Source: Pilimelia anulata
GTDB taxonomy: Bacteria; Actinomycetota; Actinomycetes; Mycobacteriales; Micromonosporaceae
Assembly (NCBI RefSeq): GCF_014647895.1
Contig: NZ_BMQB01000003.1
Span: forward strand, 248,001 to 312,000
Reading direction: 5' to 3'
Length of the DNA: 64,000 bases
Under the pieces are notes generated by a model, which was not told the origin of the DNA, ran no database searches, and saw only the letters and a list, made by a program, of their open reading frames with translations. Positions 8,453 through 17,148 of the stretch are shown here, one piece after another. A program made the translations under genes and the position numbers. Within the stretch, counting starts at the first letter, position 1, and every line of letters starts with the position of its first letter.

Positions 8453-9028
8453 ATGACCGACGTTGTCGAGACCACCCGGCAGTGGAACGGCGTCACCATC
8501 CCGACCGCGGGTACCTTCGCGCTCGACCCGGCCCACTCGCGCGCCGGCTTCGTCGCCCGGCACCTGATGGTGAGCAAGGTGCGCGGCGCGTTCACGCAGG
8601 TCAGCGGTACGGTCACGATCGCCGAGGAGCCGGCCGGGTCGTCCGTCACGGCGGACATCCCGGCCGCCAGCATCGACACCGGCGTCGCCGACCGGGACGG
8701 CCACCTGCGCGGCGCCGACTTCCTGGACGCCGAGACGTACCCCGAGCTGCGCTTCCGCAGCACCGGCCTGCGCCCGACCGGGGGCGGCGAGTTCGTCCTG
8801 GCCGGGGAGCTGACGATCCGGGACGTGACCCGGCCGGTCGAGCTGGCCGTGGAGTTCGAGGGCGTCGCCCGCAGCCCGTGGGGCCAGGAGGTGATCGGCT
8901 TCACGGCGACGACCGAGATCGACCGCGAGGACTTCGGCATCACCTGGAACCAGGCGCTCGAGACCGGCGGCGTGCTGGTCGGCAAGCAGGTCAAGATCGA
9001 GATTTCGGCGGAGGCCATCCGCCAGTGA
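8453..9028 (+). CDS. YceI-family lipocalin-like protein
   Basis: The 191-residue protein has the YceI pattern: FALDPAHSRAGFVARHLMVSKVRGAF at the N-terminus, ASIDTGVADRDGHLRGADFLDAETYPELRF in the middle, and IDREDFGITWNQALETGGVLVG near the end. YceI proteins are beta-barrels that bind polyprenoid or other hydrophobic ligands. There is no signal peptide, so this one is cytoplasmic, as is usual for actinomycete members. ATG at 8453 follows CGGAGGAG. It is probably regulated by the divergent MarR protein. Confidence 0.92.
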   Translation: MTDVVETTRQWNGVTIPTAGTFALDPAHSRAGFVARHLMVSKVRGAFTQVSGTVTIAEEPAGSSVTADIPAASIDTGVADRDGHLRGADFLDAETYPELRFRSTGLRPTGGGEFVLAGELTIRDVTRPVELAVEFEGVARSPWGQEVIGFTATTEIDREDFGITWNQALETGGVLVGKQVKIEISAEAIRQ

Positions 9029-9267
9029 CCAGGGTCACTTTCCGGCCCCCGCCGCCCGCGCCGACCCCGGCCGGGCGGCGGCGGTGATTGAGGGTCGGGG
9101 CGGGCGGGAAAGGGTGGATCTCGACGGGCTGACGACCGCAACCGTATGCAGTCGGGTGCACACCCTCCGGTGACAATCGGCCCGTTTTGTCCCTAGCTTC
9201 CCGGCGTTGGGGCTCACTACCGTGGAGGGTCGACGCGGCGGCACCCCGCGTGCACGGGAGGCAGGGC

Positions 9268-10743
9268 ATGGGCAAGGACGTCAATCAGCGCAGCTTCACG
9301 CGCGCGGACCGCGCACGGTACCGGCAGAAGGTGCGCCAGTGCCTCGACGTCTTCGCGCTGATGCTGGACGAGTTCCAGTTCGACGCCGACCGGCCCACCA
9401 CCGGGCTGGAGGTGGAACTCAACCTCGTCGATCCCGACGCCGAGCCGTCCATGCGCAACGACGAGATCCTCGACCACCTGGACGACCCGGCCTTCCAGAC
9501 CGAGCTGGGCCGGTTCAACATGGAGCTGAACGCGGCGCCCCGGCTCATCGCCGGCGAGGGCTTCGACGCGTACGACAAGGAGCTGTCCGAGAGCCTCGAG
9601 CGGGCCGCCGAGCGGGCCCGGCGGGCCGACTCGCGGATCGTGCTCGTCGGCATCCTGCCCACCCTCACCACCCGGCACACCACCCGGGAGAGCATCTCCA
9701 CCAACGACCGGTACCACGTGCTCAACGAGGAGATCCTGGACACCCGCGGCGAGGACATCCCGCTGGACATCCGCGGCGTCGAGGAGCTGCGCGAGTCCGC
9801 CGACTCGATCGCGCCCGAGGCCGCCTGCACGAGCGTGCAGTTCCACCTGCAGGTCGCGCCCGACACATTCGCCGACTACTGGAACGCCGCCCAGGCCATC
9901 GCCGCGCTGCAGGTGGCGATCGGGGCGAACTCGCCGTACCTGTTCGGGCGGCGGCTGTGGGCCGAGACCCGGATCGCGCTGTTCGAGCAGGCCACCGACA
10001 CCCGGGCGGACGAGCTGAAGGCGCAGGGCGTCCGGCCGCGGGTCTGGTTCGGCGAGCGGTGGATCACCTCGATCTTCGACCTGTTCGAGGAGAACGTGCG
10101 GTACTTCACGCCGCTGCTGCCGATCTGCGGCGACGAGGACCCGCTCGCCGTGCTGCGCTCCGGCGGGGTGCCGAAGCTGGCCGAGCTGACCCTGCACAAC
10201 GGGACGGTCTACCGGTGGAACCGGCCGGTGTACGACATCATGAACGACCGCCCGCACCTGCGGGTCGAGAACCGGGTGCTGCCCGCCGGGCCGACCGTCG
10301 TCGACATGCTGGCCAACGCGGCCTTCTACTTCGGGCTGACCCGGTACCTCGCCGAGCAGGACCGGCCGATCTGGACGATGCTGCCGTTCAGTACGGCCGA
10401 GGAGAACTTCCACGCGGCCGCCCGGCGCGGCATCGGCGCCACGGTGCGCTGGCCGCGGCGCGGCGACACGCCGGTGACGAAGCTGGTGCTGGACGAGCTG
10501 CTGCCGCAGGCCGCCGAGGGGCTGGACCGGTACGGGGTCGACGCGCCCATCCGGGACCGGCTGCTCGGGGTGGTCGAGGGGCGGTGCCGGACGCGGCGCA
10601 ACGGGGCGGTGTGGCAGACGGAGATGGTGGCGTACGGGGAGCGGCACCACCTGGACCGGGACGCGGCGCTGCGGGCGATGCTCCAGCGGTACAGCGAGTT
10701 GCAGCGCACCGAGGTACCGGTCCACCTCTGGCCGGTGGGCTGA
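9268..10743 (+). CDS. Glutamate-cysteine-ligase-family carboxylate-amine ligase
   Basis: The 491-residue protein resembles the GCS2/EgtA branch of ATP-dependent ligases: GLEVELNLVD (residues about 48-57) and NMELNAAPR carry the metal-binding glutamates, and RVENRVLPAGPT lies in the C-terminal half. Members join glutamate to an amine such as cysteine, but this actinomycete subgroup is uncharacterised, and no egtB or gshB neighbour supports a mycothiol, ergothioneine or glutathione role. ATG at 9268 is preceded by GGGAGG. It stands alone, 240 bp after yceI. Confidence 0.75.
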   Translation: MGKDVNQRSFTRADRARYRQKVRQCLDVFALMLDEFQFDADRPTTGLEVELNLVDPDAEPSMRNDEILDHLDDPAFQTELGRFNMELNAAPRLIAGEGFDAYDKELSESLERAAERARRADSRIVLVGILPTLTTRHTTRESISTNDRYHVLNEEILDTRGEDIPLDIRGVEELRESADSIAPEAACTSVQFHLQVAPDTFADYWNAAQAIAALQVAIGANSPYLFGRRLWAETRIALFEQATDTRADELKAQGVRPRVWFGERWITSIFDLFEENVRYFTPLLPICGDEDPLAVLRSGGVPKLAELTLHNGTVYRWNRPVYDIMNDRPHLRVENRVLPAGPTVVDMLANAAFYFGLTRYLAEQDRPIWTMLPFSTAEENFHAAARRGIGATVRWPRRGDTPVTKLVLDELLPQAAEGLDRYGVDAPIRDRLLGVVEGRCRTRRNGAVWQTEMVAYGERHHLDRDAALRAMLQRYSELQRTEVPVHLWPVG

Positions 10744-10803
10744 CGCGGCTCCCCTCGCCCGGTCCCGGCCCATCCCGGACCGACCGGCCGCCGGGTGGCC
10801 GGG

Positions 10804-12429
10804 TCAGTCGTCCTCGGTGAACGGGTCGGCCGTGGCGGCGCGGCGGCTGCGCGGGCGCTTCGGCGGCGCCGGGGGCTCGTCGTCGCCGGTCTCCCGGCGG
10901 GCGGCCGACCGGCCGGCGGACTTGGCGGCCCGGCTGCCCTCCGCCGTTCCCCCGCCGGAGCCCGACGCGGTCGGGCTGTCGGGGGCGCCGGCCGGGGTGG
11001 TGGTGCGGCCCGCGGCTGTCGGGCTGTCGGTGCCGGCGGCGCGGGCCGCGGCGGTGCCGCGGTCGGCGGCGGGCGTCCGGTCGGTGCTCGGGGCGCGGTC
11101 GGCGGCCGCCGGGCGGTCGGCCGACCCGGCCGTGGCGGGGGTGCGGCGGGTCTCGGTGTCCGCGCCCGCGCGGCGGGGGGCCGGAGCGGGAGTGGTACGG
11201 CGGCCGGCCGGTGGGGTGTCGGGGCCGGGCGCCGCGGCGGCGTCGCGGCTCGTTTCGCGGCTCTCGCGGGCAGCGCGGCCGAACAGCCAACCGCCGCCCC
11301 GCTTCTCGCCGTCCTCCGCCGGCCGGTCGGTACGGCGTCCGGCGTCGGCGGGGGTGTCCGCCGGGCTGCTCGCGGTGCCCGCGCCGCCGGCCCGGGCCGC
11401 GGTGGCCCGGCGGCGGGGGGCGGCCGCGGGCGCCTCGGCGGGTGCGGGGGCCGGGGCGGCGGCGGCCGGGCGGCGGGGTTCGGGGGCCGGGACCGCGGCG
11501 CGGCCGGCGCGGGGGCGCGGGTCCGGGCCGGCGGCGGGGCGGCCCGCGTTGCCGGTGAGCCCCGTGACCAGGAGGGAGCCGGCGAGGCCGGCCAGGACGG
11601 CGTACGGGGCGATGAGGAACGCCGAGAGCTGGGTGGTCGAGGCGCCGGTCACGCGCGGGCCGGCCATCAGGTACGCGACGGCGACCAGCAGCGGGCCGGC
11701 CGCGCCGGAGACCGCCGTGCCGAGGCGCCCGGCCGGCCAGCGGCGGACGGCGAGGGCGCCGGCCGCGCCGAGCAGGAGGGCGAGGCCCAGGCTCAGCCCG
11801 GCCGCCGGTACGTGCAGGCCGCGGAACCACACCGCCGACCCGGCCGCCAGCGGCCAGGCGCCGAGCGCGGTGGCCCCGGAGCCGGCGCCGAGCGCGCCCG
11901 CGACCACGGACAGGATGGTGACCACCCACACGGCGGCGATCGTGAGCACGACGTTGCCGGCGACGGCCGGCGAGCGCAGCGCGGGCCCGGCGACGGCGAG
12001 GCCGAGGACCAGGCCGGCGAGCGCGTACCCGGCGGCCGCGGCGGCCGGCCCGAGCGGGCCGTTGACCGGGGCGTCCCGGGCGGGGATCGCGATCAGCGCG
12101 ACCGCGGCCAGCCCGCCGAGCGCCGCCGCGGCGGCGAGGACCAGGCGCCAGAGCCCGCCCGGGGTGGGGTCCGGCGCCGGGGCGGCCGCCGGGCCGCGGC
12201 TGCGCCAGGCCAGCCGGTCGGCGGCGAGCGCCCCGATGATGACGGCGGTCGCGGTGATCCAGACGGACCAGGTGACGTTCACCGCCCACGCGGTCGCGCT
12301 GTCGGCGTCGGCCGGCGGCTGCCAGCTCACGATGCCGAGCCCGTACCCGAGGCCCAGTTGGGCAGCACCCACCCCCGCCGCCACGCCGTGCGCGGTGGCG
12401 ATCGATGTTGCCCAGCCTCGTCCGGCCAT
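10804..12429 (-). CDS. Polytopic membrane protein with long disordered C-terminal tail
   Basis: The 541-residue protein has about eight to nine hydrophobic segments in its first 300 residues (for example ITATAVIIGALAADRLAW and AALGGLAAVALIAIP) and then roughly 240 residues of Ala, Pro, Arg and Thr-rich low-complexity sequence ending DPFTEDD, expected in the cytoplasm. I do not recognise a catalytic motif. The ATG at 12429 begins MAGRGW, just before the first membrane segment; earlier in-frame starts give unlikely Arg-rich sequence. It is divergent from a PASTA membrane protein gene, so both may relate to the envelope. Confidence 0.7.
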   Translation of the reverse strand: MAGRGWATSIATAHGVAAGVGAAQLGLGYGLGIVSWQPPADADSATAWAVNVTWSVWITATAVIIGALAADRLAWRSRGPAAAPAPDPTPGGLWRLVLAAAAALGGLAAVALIAIPARDAPVNGPLGPAAAAAGYALAGLVLGLAVAGPALRSPAVAGNVVLTIAAVWVVTILSVVAGALGAGSGATALGAWPLAAGSAVWFRGLHVPAAGLSLGLALLLGAAGALAVRRWPAGRLGTAVSGAAGPLLVAVAYLMAGPRVTGASTTQLSAFLIAPYAVLAGLAGSLLVTGLTGNAGRPAAGPDPRPRAGRAAVPAPEPRRPAAAAPAPAPAEAPAAAPRRRATAARAGGAGTASSPADTPADAGRRTDRPAEDGEKRGGGWLFGRAARESRETSRDAAAAPGPDTPPAGRRTTPAPAPRRAGADTETRRTPATAGSADRPAAADRAPSTDRTPAADRGTAAARAAGTDSPTAAGRTTTPAGAPDSPTASGSGGGTAEGSRAAKSAGRSAARRETGDDEPPAPPKRPRSRRAATADPFTEDD

Positions 12430-12669
12430 GGGGCGCAGCCTAGCCAGGACGCCGCGCGCTGGCGAACGACGCAAACGCCGCGCTACGGAAGGGCCGTACC
12501 ACCGCCGGGCATAGCGGTGAGCTGCGGCGACGCCGTCGCCGTCGCCCCGGCCGGAACGGTCCGTCCGGCCCTGCGCGCATGCCCCCAACGGGTGAACGGT
12601 GTCGCGGCCCGCGGGTCCGGCGCCCGGCCGCTAGGTTGGTGGGCGACGTCGAGGGCTAGGAGGGCCGGC

Positions 12670-13506
12670 ATGGCGGGAGACGAGCCGGGGCAGCGCGGCC
12701 GGTGGCCGGACGACGGCTCCCCCGGCGGCGACCACACCGCCCCGATGCCCCCCGCCGGCCCACCCGGCGGTGAGCCCGGCCACACCGCGCCGATCCACCC
12801 GGCCGGGGAGCCCGGCCGGCCCGGGCAGGCCGCGCCGCCGGCCGACGCCACCACGCGGATGCCGGCGGTGGGCGGTACCGACGCGACCGCCGCGATGCCC
12901 GGCCGGCCCGCGCCGCCGGACGCCACCTCGGTGATGCCGGGCGTGCCCGGCGGGCCGGGGCAGTGGTCGGCCCGGGCCGAGGTCCCGCAGTACGTACCCG
13001 CGGCCGAGCCCGACCCCGGCTGGGGCGCCCCGGCGGGCGAGCCGAAGCGGTGGTGGCTGCCGGTCCTGCTGGGCCTGGTGGCGGTCCTGCTGCTCGGCTC
13101 CCTCGGCTACGGCCTGTGGCTGGCCTTCGGCGACGACGACGAGCCGGCCGCGCCGACCCCGACGGCGTCCGCCACCTCGGCCCGCCCCCGCCCGACGACG
13201 GCGGCCCCGACCCGGACGGTGCCGCGCCCGACCCGGACCACGGTCGCCCCGGAGCTGGTCGAGGTCCCGGACGTGGTCGGCGGCAGCCGGGCCGACGCCC
13301 AGCGCCGGCTGGACGCCGCGGGCCTGAACTACCGCCTGCGGTACCGGGTCACGGACGAGGCCGACCCCGACACGGTCCTGGCGACCGACCCGGGCCCGGG
13401 CGAGGAGGTCGACCCGAACGACACGGTGGTGACCCTCACCATCGCCGAGGAGCCGGCCGAGACGGACCCCCCGGAAACGGAAGAACCCACCCCCCAACTC
13501 ACCTGA
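12670..13506 (+). CDS. Single-pass membrane protein with one extracellular PASTA domain
   Basis: The 278-residue protein has a Pro/Gly/Ala-rich cytoplasmic N-terminus with repeated DAT-x-MP motifs (TTRMP, TAAMP, TSVMP) that could be phosphorylated by Ser/Thr kinases, a membrane helix (WWLPVLLGLVAVLLLGSLGYGLWL), a Thr/Pro linker, and one PASTA domain (VEVPDVVGGSRADAQRRLDAAG through VVTLTIAE). PASTA domains bind muropeptides or lipid II. It may be a non-kinase sensor or scaffold linked to PknB signalling, which is inference. AGGAGG precedes the ATG. Confidence 0.8.
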   Translation: MAGDEPGQRGRWPDDGSPGGDHTAPMPPAGPPGGEPGHTAPIHPAGEPGRPGQAAPPADATTRMPAVGGTDATAAMPGRPAPPDATSVMPGVPGGPGQWSARAEVPQYVPAAEPDPGWGAPAGEPKRWWLPVLLGLVAVLLLGSLGYGLWLAFGDDDEPAAPTPTASATSARPRPTTAAPTRTVPRPTRTTVAPELVEVPDVVGGSRADAQRRLDAAGLNYRLRYRVTDEADPDTVLATDPGPGEEVDPNDTVVTLTIAEEPAETDPPETEEPTPQLT

Positions 13507-13549
13507 CCCGCGCCTCGGTCCGCATGAGGGCCGGCGCCGTCCGCCGCCG

Positions 13550-14077
13550 TCACCAGTAGCGGCGGCGCCAGGCCAGCATGATCATTCCGGCGACGGCCGT
13601 GATCAGGCCGGCCGCGCCGGTGTACACCAGGGAGCGGCCGGACGTCGCGGCCAGCGGGCCCGGCGGACCCGCGGCCTGCGGTACCGCCGGCGGTGAGTGG
13701 CGCGGTGCGGGCGCCGCGGCCGAGCGCAGCCGCCCCGCCGGCTCGGCGCGGGCGGGCGTCGCGGGGGCCGGGGTGGCGACCGGTACCGGCGGCGCGGTCG
13801 GCCCGGGCGGCGGCAGCGCGCTCGCCCGCGGTCGCGCCGGGGTGGCGGCGGGCGGCCGCGGGGTGGCGCACGCGTATGCGACGAGGCGCAGCACGCGGCC
13901 GGGCGTGGCCGCGGGGGCGGGAGTCGGGGTGCAGGCCGGCGCGGACGGCGTCCGCCCGCCGGCGGCCCCGGCACCGAGCGCCGCGCCCAGCAACCCGCCA
14001 CAGCCGACCACCGCCACCGCGACGGCCGCGGTGGGCCAGCGGCGACCGGGTGGTGCGGTGTCGCGGACGTGCTGCAT
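13550..14077 (-). CDS. Secreted Pro/Ala-rich protein with sortase-like C-terminal sorting signal
   Basis: The 175-residue protein has an N-terminal hydrophobic segment (about residues 17-40, signal peptide or anchor), two cysteines (49 and 70), a Pro/Ala-rich stalk, and a C-terminus of motif LVYTG (150-154), hydrophobic helix and RRRYW tail. That three-part architecture matches LPXTG-type sorting signals, although LVYTG differs from the LPXTG and LAXTG consensus. A class E sortase is encoded at 31168-32157. Without sorting it would remain a C-terminally anchored membrane protein. It converges on the PASTA gene, 43 bp apart. Confidence 0.6.
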   Translation of the reverse strand: MQHVRDTAPPGRRWPTAAVAVAVVGCGGLLGAALGAGAAGGRTPSAPACTPTPAPAATPGRVLRLVAYACATPRPPAATPARPRASALPPPGPTAPPVPVATPAPATPARAEPAGRLRSAAAPAPRHSPPAVPQAAGPPGPLAATSGRSLVYTGAAGLITAVAGMIMLAWRRRYW

Positions 14078-14452
14078 GGCGCCTGCCCCCGTGGTGTCGG
14101 GGTCCGGGTGGCGCGCGGGGCTTCAGCCGTGGGGGGCCACTGTCGATCGTACGGGCACCGGCGTCGGGCCGCGCCGCATATCGACCCTCGTCCGACCGCC
14201 CGCCGGGTCACCGCACCCGACCACCGGGTGCGGACCATCGATCCGCGGCCGCACGGCCGGCAGCGGGCGGCGGGGCCGCGTCGTTCGGCAGGTACCGGGC
14301 GGCGCGGGCCGGCCGGTCAGCCGCCGAGCCGGGTGGTCAGCCGGGTGGCGGTGTCGCCGGGTTGTGCGGGTGGGCCCATCCGGCCCGCCGCGCGGGGGAG
14401 TGCCGCCGGCGGCGGGCCGGATGGACCACGTGGGGAGGGGGTGTACCGAGCG
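14078..14452. other. Gene-free GC-rich interval
   Basis: I see no convincing coding sequence, RNA or long inverted repeat here. It presumably holds the promoter for the leftward gene ending at 13550 and the 3' end region of the leftward gene that stops at 14453. Confidence 0.4.
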
Positions 14453-14860
14453 TCAGTTCAGACAGGCGGCGCGGCTGCGCGGGTGCGGGGCCGTCGCCCG
14501 CCCGCGGCGCGCGGTCCGGCCGCGCGGTTCGGCGCACGCGGTGACCTGGCGCAGCCCGTGCACCTGGACGAAGATCGACCGGCGCTCGACGGCGTCGCCG
14601 GCGGCGTTCAGGCTGTAGCCGTCCAGCCACGCCCAGCCGTCGTACGTGGGCCAGTCGAGGACCCGGATGACGCGGAACAGCAGCGGGGAGACGAACTGCA
14701 CGCTGGCCGAGCGGGTCACTTCCAGAACATCGCCGGATCGGGGTAGCACTTGGACTCCTGTCCCGAGCTGGATCGTCGTGAAACGAGGGTCGAGCGGGGG
14801 TGGAACCGGGGGAACGGGCGGGGTTGACCGGCCCGGCCGGGGCGCGAGCCGCCGCCCCAT
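14453..14860 (-). CDS. Conserved-looking small protein of unknown function
   Basis: The 135-residue protein has a Pro-rich N-terminus, a central well-ordered part (RFTTIQLGTGVQVLPRSGD, then FRVIRVLDWPTYDGWAWLDGY and RRSIFVQVHGLRQV) and a basic, low-complexity C-terminus. The middle reads as genuine beta-rich protein sequence, which is why I call it. No family is recognised. It has no signal peptide. The gene could begin at a later codon, since the Pro-rich start is unremarkable. Confidence 0.5.
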   Translation of the reverse strand: MGRRLAPRPGRSTPPVPPVPPPLDPRFTTIQLGTGVQVLPRSGDVLEVTRSASVQFVSPLLFRVIRVLDWPTYDGWAWLDGYSLNAAGDAVERRSIFVQVHGLRQVTACAEPRGRTARRGRATAPHPRSRAACLN

Positions 14861-15294
14861 CGAGGTACCGCCGAACCGGTCAACACCCGTCTTCTCCGCG
14901 GTGCGCCCACCGGCGCAGCCTTGCCCTGCGCGTGTGCCGACGGGGCTTTCTCCACGGAGCGCCTGTACGACTTGCCGTGTGTCCGATGGGGATCCGCGCC
15001 CGGCTGGTACGCCGGACGCGAGGGCACTCGCTGGTCCGCCCGCGATGGATCTTTAACCAACAGTGAGTAACCCTTGCCCTACGCACAGCTTGCATGACGA
15101 ACATGATCAATGCAAGTTGCATCGTGCAGATTCCACGTGGCGTTGGTGACATCTACCCCGTTCGGTGGTTGCTGGTCTTTGTCGGACGGCGTAACACTGT
15201 GGCGGACTTTCGGGGCACCGGTACCGTTCGGGTCCCGGCGCGGACATGCGTCGGCAGGCCGCCATCGCCGTGTCCGCGGCGTGAGGAGGTTGCC
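14861..15294. other. Intergenic region between divergent genes, includes operator-like repeats
   Basis: The region separates the leftward small gene from the rightward XRE regulator. The part 15060-15130 is clearly more AT-rich than its surroundings and carries TTGCAT repeats listed separately. Nothing else is recognised. Confidence 0.5.
15089..15122. promoter_or_regulatory. TTGCAT inverted repeats, candidate operator for the XRE regulator
   Basis: CTTGCAT (15089-15095) is the inverse of ATGCAAG (15110-15116), and ATGCAAGTTGCAT (15110-15122) is itself a perfect palindrome around its central G. Three half-sites therefore sit on regular spacing about 170 bp upstream of the regulator's start. 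Confidence 0.55.
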
Positions 15295-16179
15295 GTGACC
15301 GACCGTCCCAGCCCCACCATCCGGCGCCGAAGACTGGGCGCTGAGCTGCGTCGATACCGGGAAGCCGCCGGCATCACGATCGAGGGCGCCGCCGCGCACC
15401 TCGCCTGTTCGACGTCGAAGATCTCGCGGATCGAGACGGGGCACAACTCGGCTACACCCCGCGATGTAGCCCGGCTGCTGGAGCGGTACGGCGTTTCCGG
15501 ACACGTGGCCACCGAGTTGGTGGACATCGCCCAGCAGGCGCGGCAGAAGGGCTGGTGGCACCCGTACAGCGCGGTGCTCACCGGTGCCTACGTCGGACTG
15601 GAGGCCGCCGCGTCGTCGGTGCAGGCGTACGAGCAGCAGGTGGTCCCGGGCCTGCTCCAGACCCACGAGTACGCCCGCGCGATGATCCGCGCGGCCCGCC
15701 CGGACATCTCTTCGGACGAAGTGGAGCGCCGGGTCCGTGTCCGATTGGGACGTCAGTCGTTGCTGACACAGGACGATCCGCTCAGTTTCTGGGTGGTGCT
15801 GGACGAGGCGGTGGTCAGCCGGCCGGTCGGCGGCGACGCAGTGATGCGCACGCAGATCGACCGCCTGGTGACGGCGGCGGATCTTCCGCACGTGACGCTC
15901 CAGTTGCTGCCCTTCTCCGTCGGGGGGCACGCGGGGATGGACGGTACCTTCGCCATCCTCGGGTTCCCGGGACCACACGATCCGGACGTGGTCTACGCCG
16001 AGAACGCGACTGGCGGCCTGTTCCTGGAGAAATCCGAGGAGCTGCGCAAGTACAACATCATCTTCCAAGAGATCGGTGCGGCGGCACTCAGTCCGGAGGA
16101 GTCAGTCGCCCAACTGGGCAAGCTGGCAAAGGAGCCACTGTGGAACTCGTCGAGGCCAAGGGATTCCGGGTCGACCTGA
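15295..16179 (+). CDS. XRE-family regulator with DUF5753 domain
   Basis: The 294-residue protein has an N-terminal helix-turn-helix (LGAELRRYREAAGITIEGAAAHL, then CSTSKISRIETG, residues about 12-50) followed by the DUF5753 domain that begins near residue 90 (VQAYEQQVVPGLLQTHEYARA) and includes HVTLQLLPFSVGGHAGMDGTF. These actinomycete regulators are paired with DUF397 proteins and some control development or antibiotic production (WhiJ-like). GTG at 15295 follows GAGGAGG. The following DUF397 gene overlaps its 3' end by 40 bp, which indicates one operon. Confidence 0.92.
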   Translation: MTDRPSPTIRRRRLGAELRRYREAAGITIEGAAAHLACSTSKISRIETGHNSATPRDVARLLERYGVSGHVATELVDIAQQARQKGWWHPYSAVLTGAYVGLEAAASSVQAYEQQVVPGLLQTHEYARAMIRAARPDISSDEVERRVRVRLGRQSLLTQDDPLSFWVVLDEAVVSRPVGGDAVMRTQIDRLVTAADLPHVTLQLLPFSVGGHAGMDGTFAILGFPGPHDPDVVYAENATGGLFLEKSEELRKYNIIFQEIGAAALSPEESVAQLGKLAKEPLWNSSRPRDSGST

Positions 16180-16370
16180 CCGAGGCGCGCTGGTTCAAGA
16201 GCGCGCGCAGCGGACCCAACTGCGACAACTGCGTCGAGGTCGCGTTCGTGGGCGGCGCCATCGCCGTCCGGGACTCGAAGAACACCGACGGCCCCGCCCT
16301 GCTCTTCACGCCCGCGGAGTGGGACGCGTTCGTCGGCGGCGCCAAGGACGGCGAATTCGACCTGCCCTGA
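16140..16370 (+). CDS. DUF397-family small protein
   Basis: The 76-residue protein has the DUF397 pattern: ARWFKSARSG near residue 16, CVEVAFVGGAIAVRDSKN in the centre and FTPAEWDAFVGGAKDGEF at the end. These proteins are thought to act with the paired XRE/DUF5753 regulator as a toxin-antitoxin-like or anti-regulator module; that role is known only for a few examples. The start is a GTG inside the upstream gene, preceded by AAAGGAG. Confidence 0.9.
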   Translation: MELVEAKGFRVDLTEARWFKSARSGPNCDNCVEVAFVGGAIAVRDSKNTDGPALLFTPAEWDAFVGGAKDGEFDLP

Positions 16371-16397
16371 CCGTCCGAAACATCGAGAAAGGCCGGT

Positions 16398-16850
16398 ATG
16401 GCAGCGGAGAGTTTCCCCGATGCGGCGGGCAACCAGTTCAACGGCTTCCGCGGCATCGGTGAACCCGACAGCGCCGTCCCCGGCCTCCCCCTGCGCGGCG
16501 GCAACGCCACGGTCGGCCGGATGAACAACGGCCGCGCCCGGGTGCCGGGCCAGCTCGGCCCGGGCGACGGGTTCGGCCACCCCGGGCCGGACCCGGCGGA
16601 GCCCGCCCTGTCGCCCGGCCCGCTGCCGGAGCTGGACCCGGTCCGGCTCGGCGACCCGGGCCTCGACCTCGCCGGCGCCTTCGGCGACCAGGGCCACGCC
16701 GTGGCCGACCACCCGCTGCTGCGGGGTCTGCTGCTCGAACTGCCACCGAAGGGAACCCAGTTGCCGCCGGGCTGGCTGGACCGCTGGTTCGCGGCCACCC
16801 GCTCCATTCTCGAACTGCTCTACGCCCAGGATCCGCACCGCGGCGCCTGA
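16398..16850 (+). CDS. Small protein of unknown function downstream of DUF397
   Basis: The 150-residue protein has a Gly/Pro-rich first half and a more ordered second half (HPLLRGLLLELPPKGTQLPPGWLDRWFAATRSILELLYAQ). No family is recognised. It lies 27 bp after the DUF397 gene with GAAAGG before the ATG, so it is likely in the same transcript. No signal peptide or membrane helix is seen. Confidence 0.6.
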   Translation: MAAESFPDAAGNQFNGFRGIGEPDSAVPGLPLRGGNATVGRMNNGRARVPGQLGPGDGFGHPGPDPAEPALSPGPLPELDPVRLGDPGLDLAGAFGDQGHAVADHPLLRGLLLELPPKGTQLPPGWLDRWFAATRSILELLYAQDPHRGA

Positions 16851-16986
16851 GCACCCGGTCGCCGGCCGTGCGCAACGGTCAACAGCCCGCGCTCTGGTGG
16901 GTCGGCGGCCTCCTCCCCCGAAGGCACGCACCTCCCCGCGGGCTTTCACCCGGCGCCGCCAGGCCCCGCCGGCCGGCGCCGCACCG

Positions 16987-17031
16987 TGAGCCGGGGTACG
17001 CCGTCCGACCACGACGGCGTACCCCGGCTCA
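16987..17031. terminator. Perfect 19-bp hairpin terminator
   Basis: TGAGCCGGGGTACGCCGTC (16987-17005) pairs perfectly with 17013-17031 around a 7-base loop. It sits between the rightward XRE operon and the leftward sugar operon and could stop transcription from both sides. Confidence 0.8.
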
Positions 17032-17148
17032 TGTGCGTCGGGAGGCGGCAGCCGCCGCGATCCGGTCCTGCGCCCCCGACGCGGCCGCGTCCGGGGCGCT
17101 CCTCCACCGATCAGCGAAGGAGTTGGCGTCGCACAGGGTGCTCGTGCG

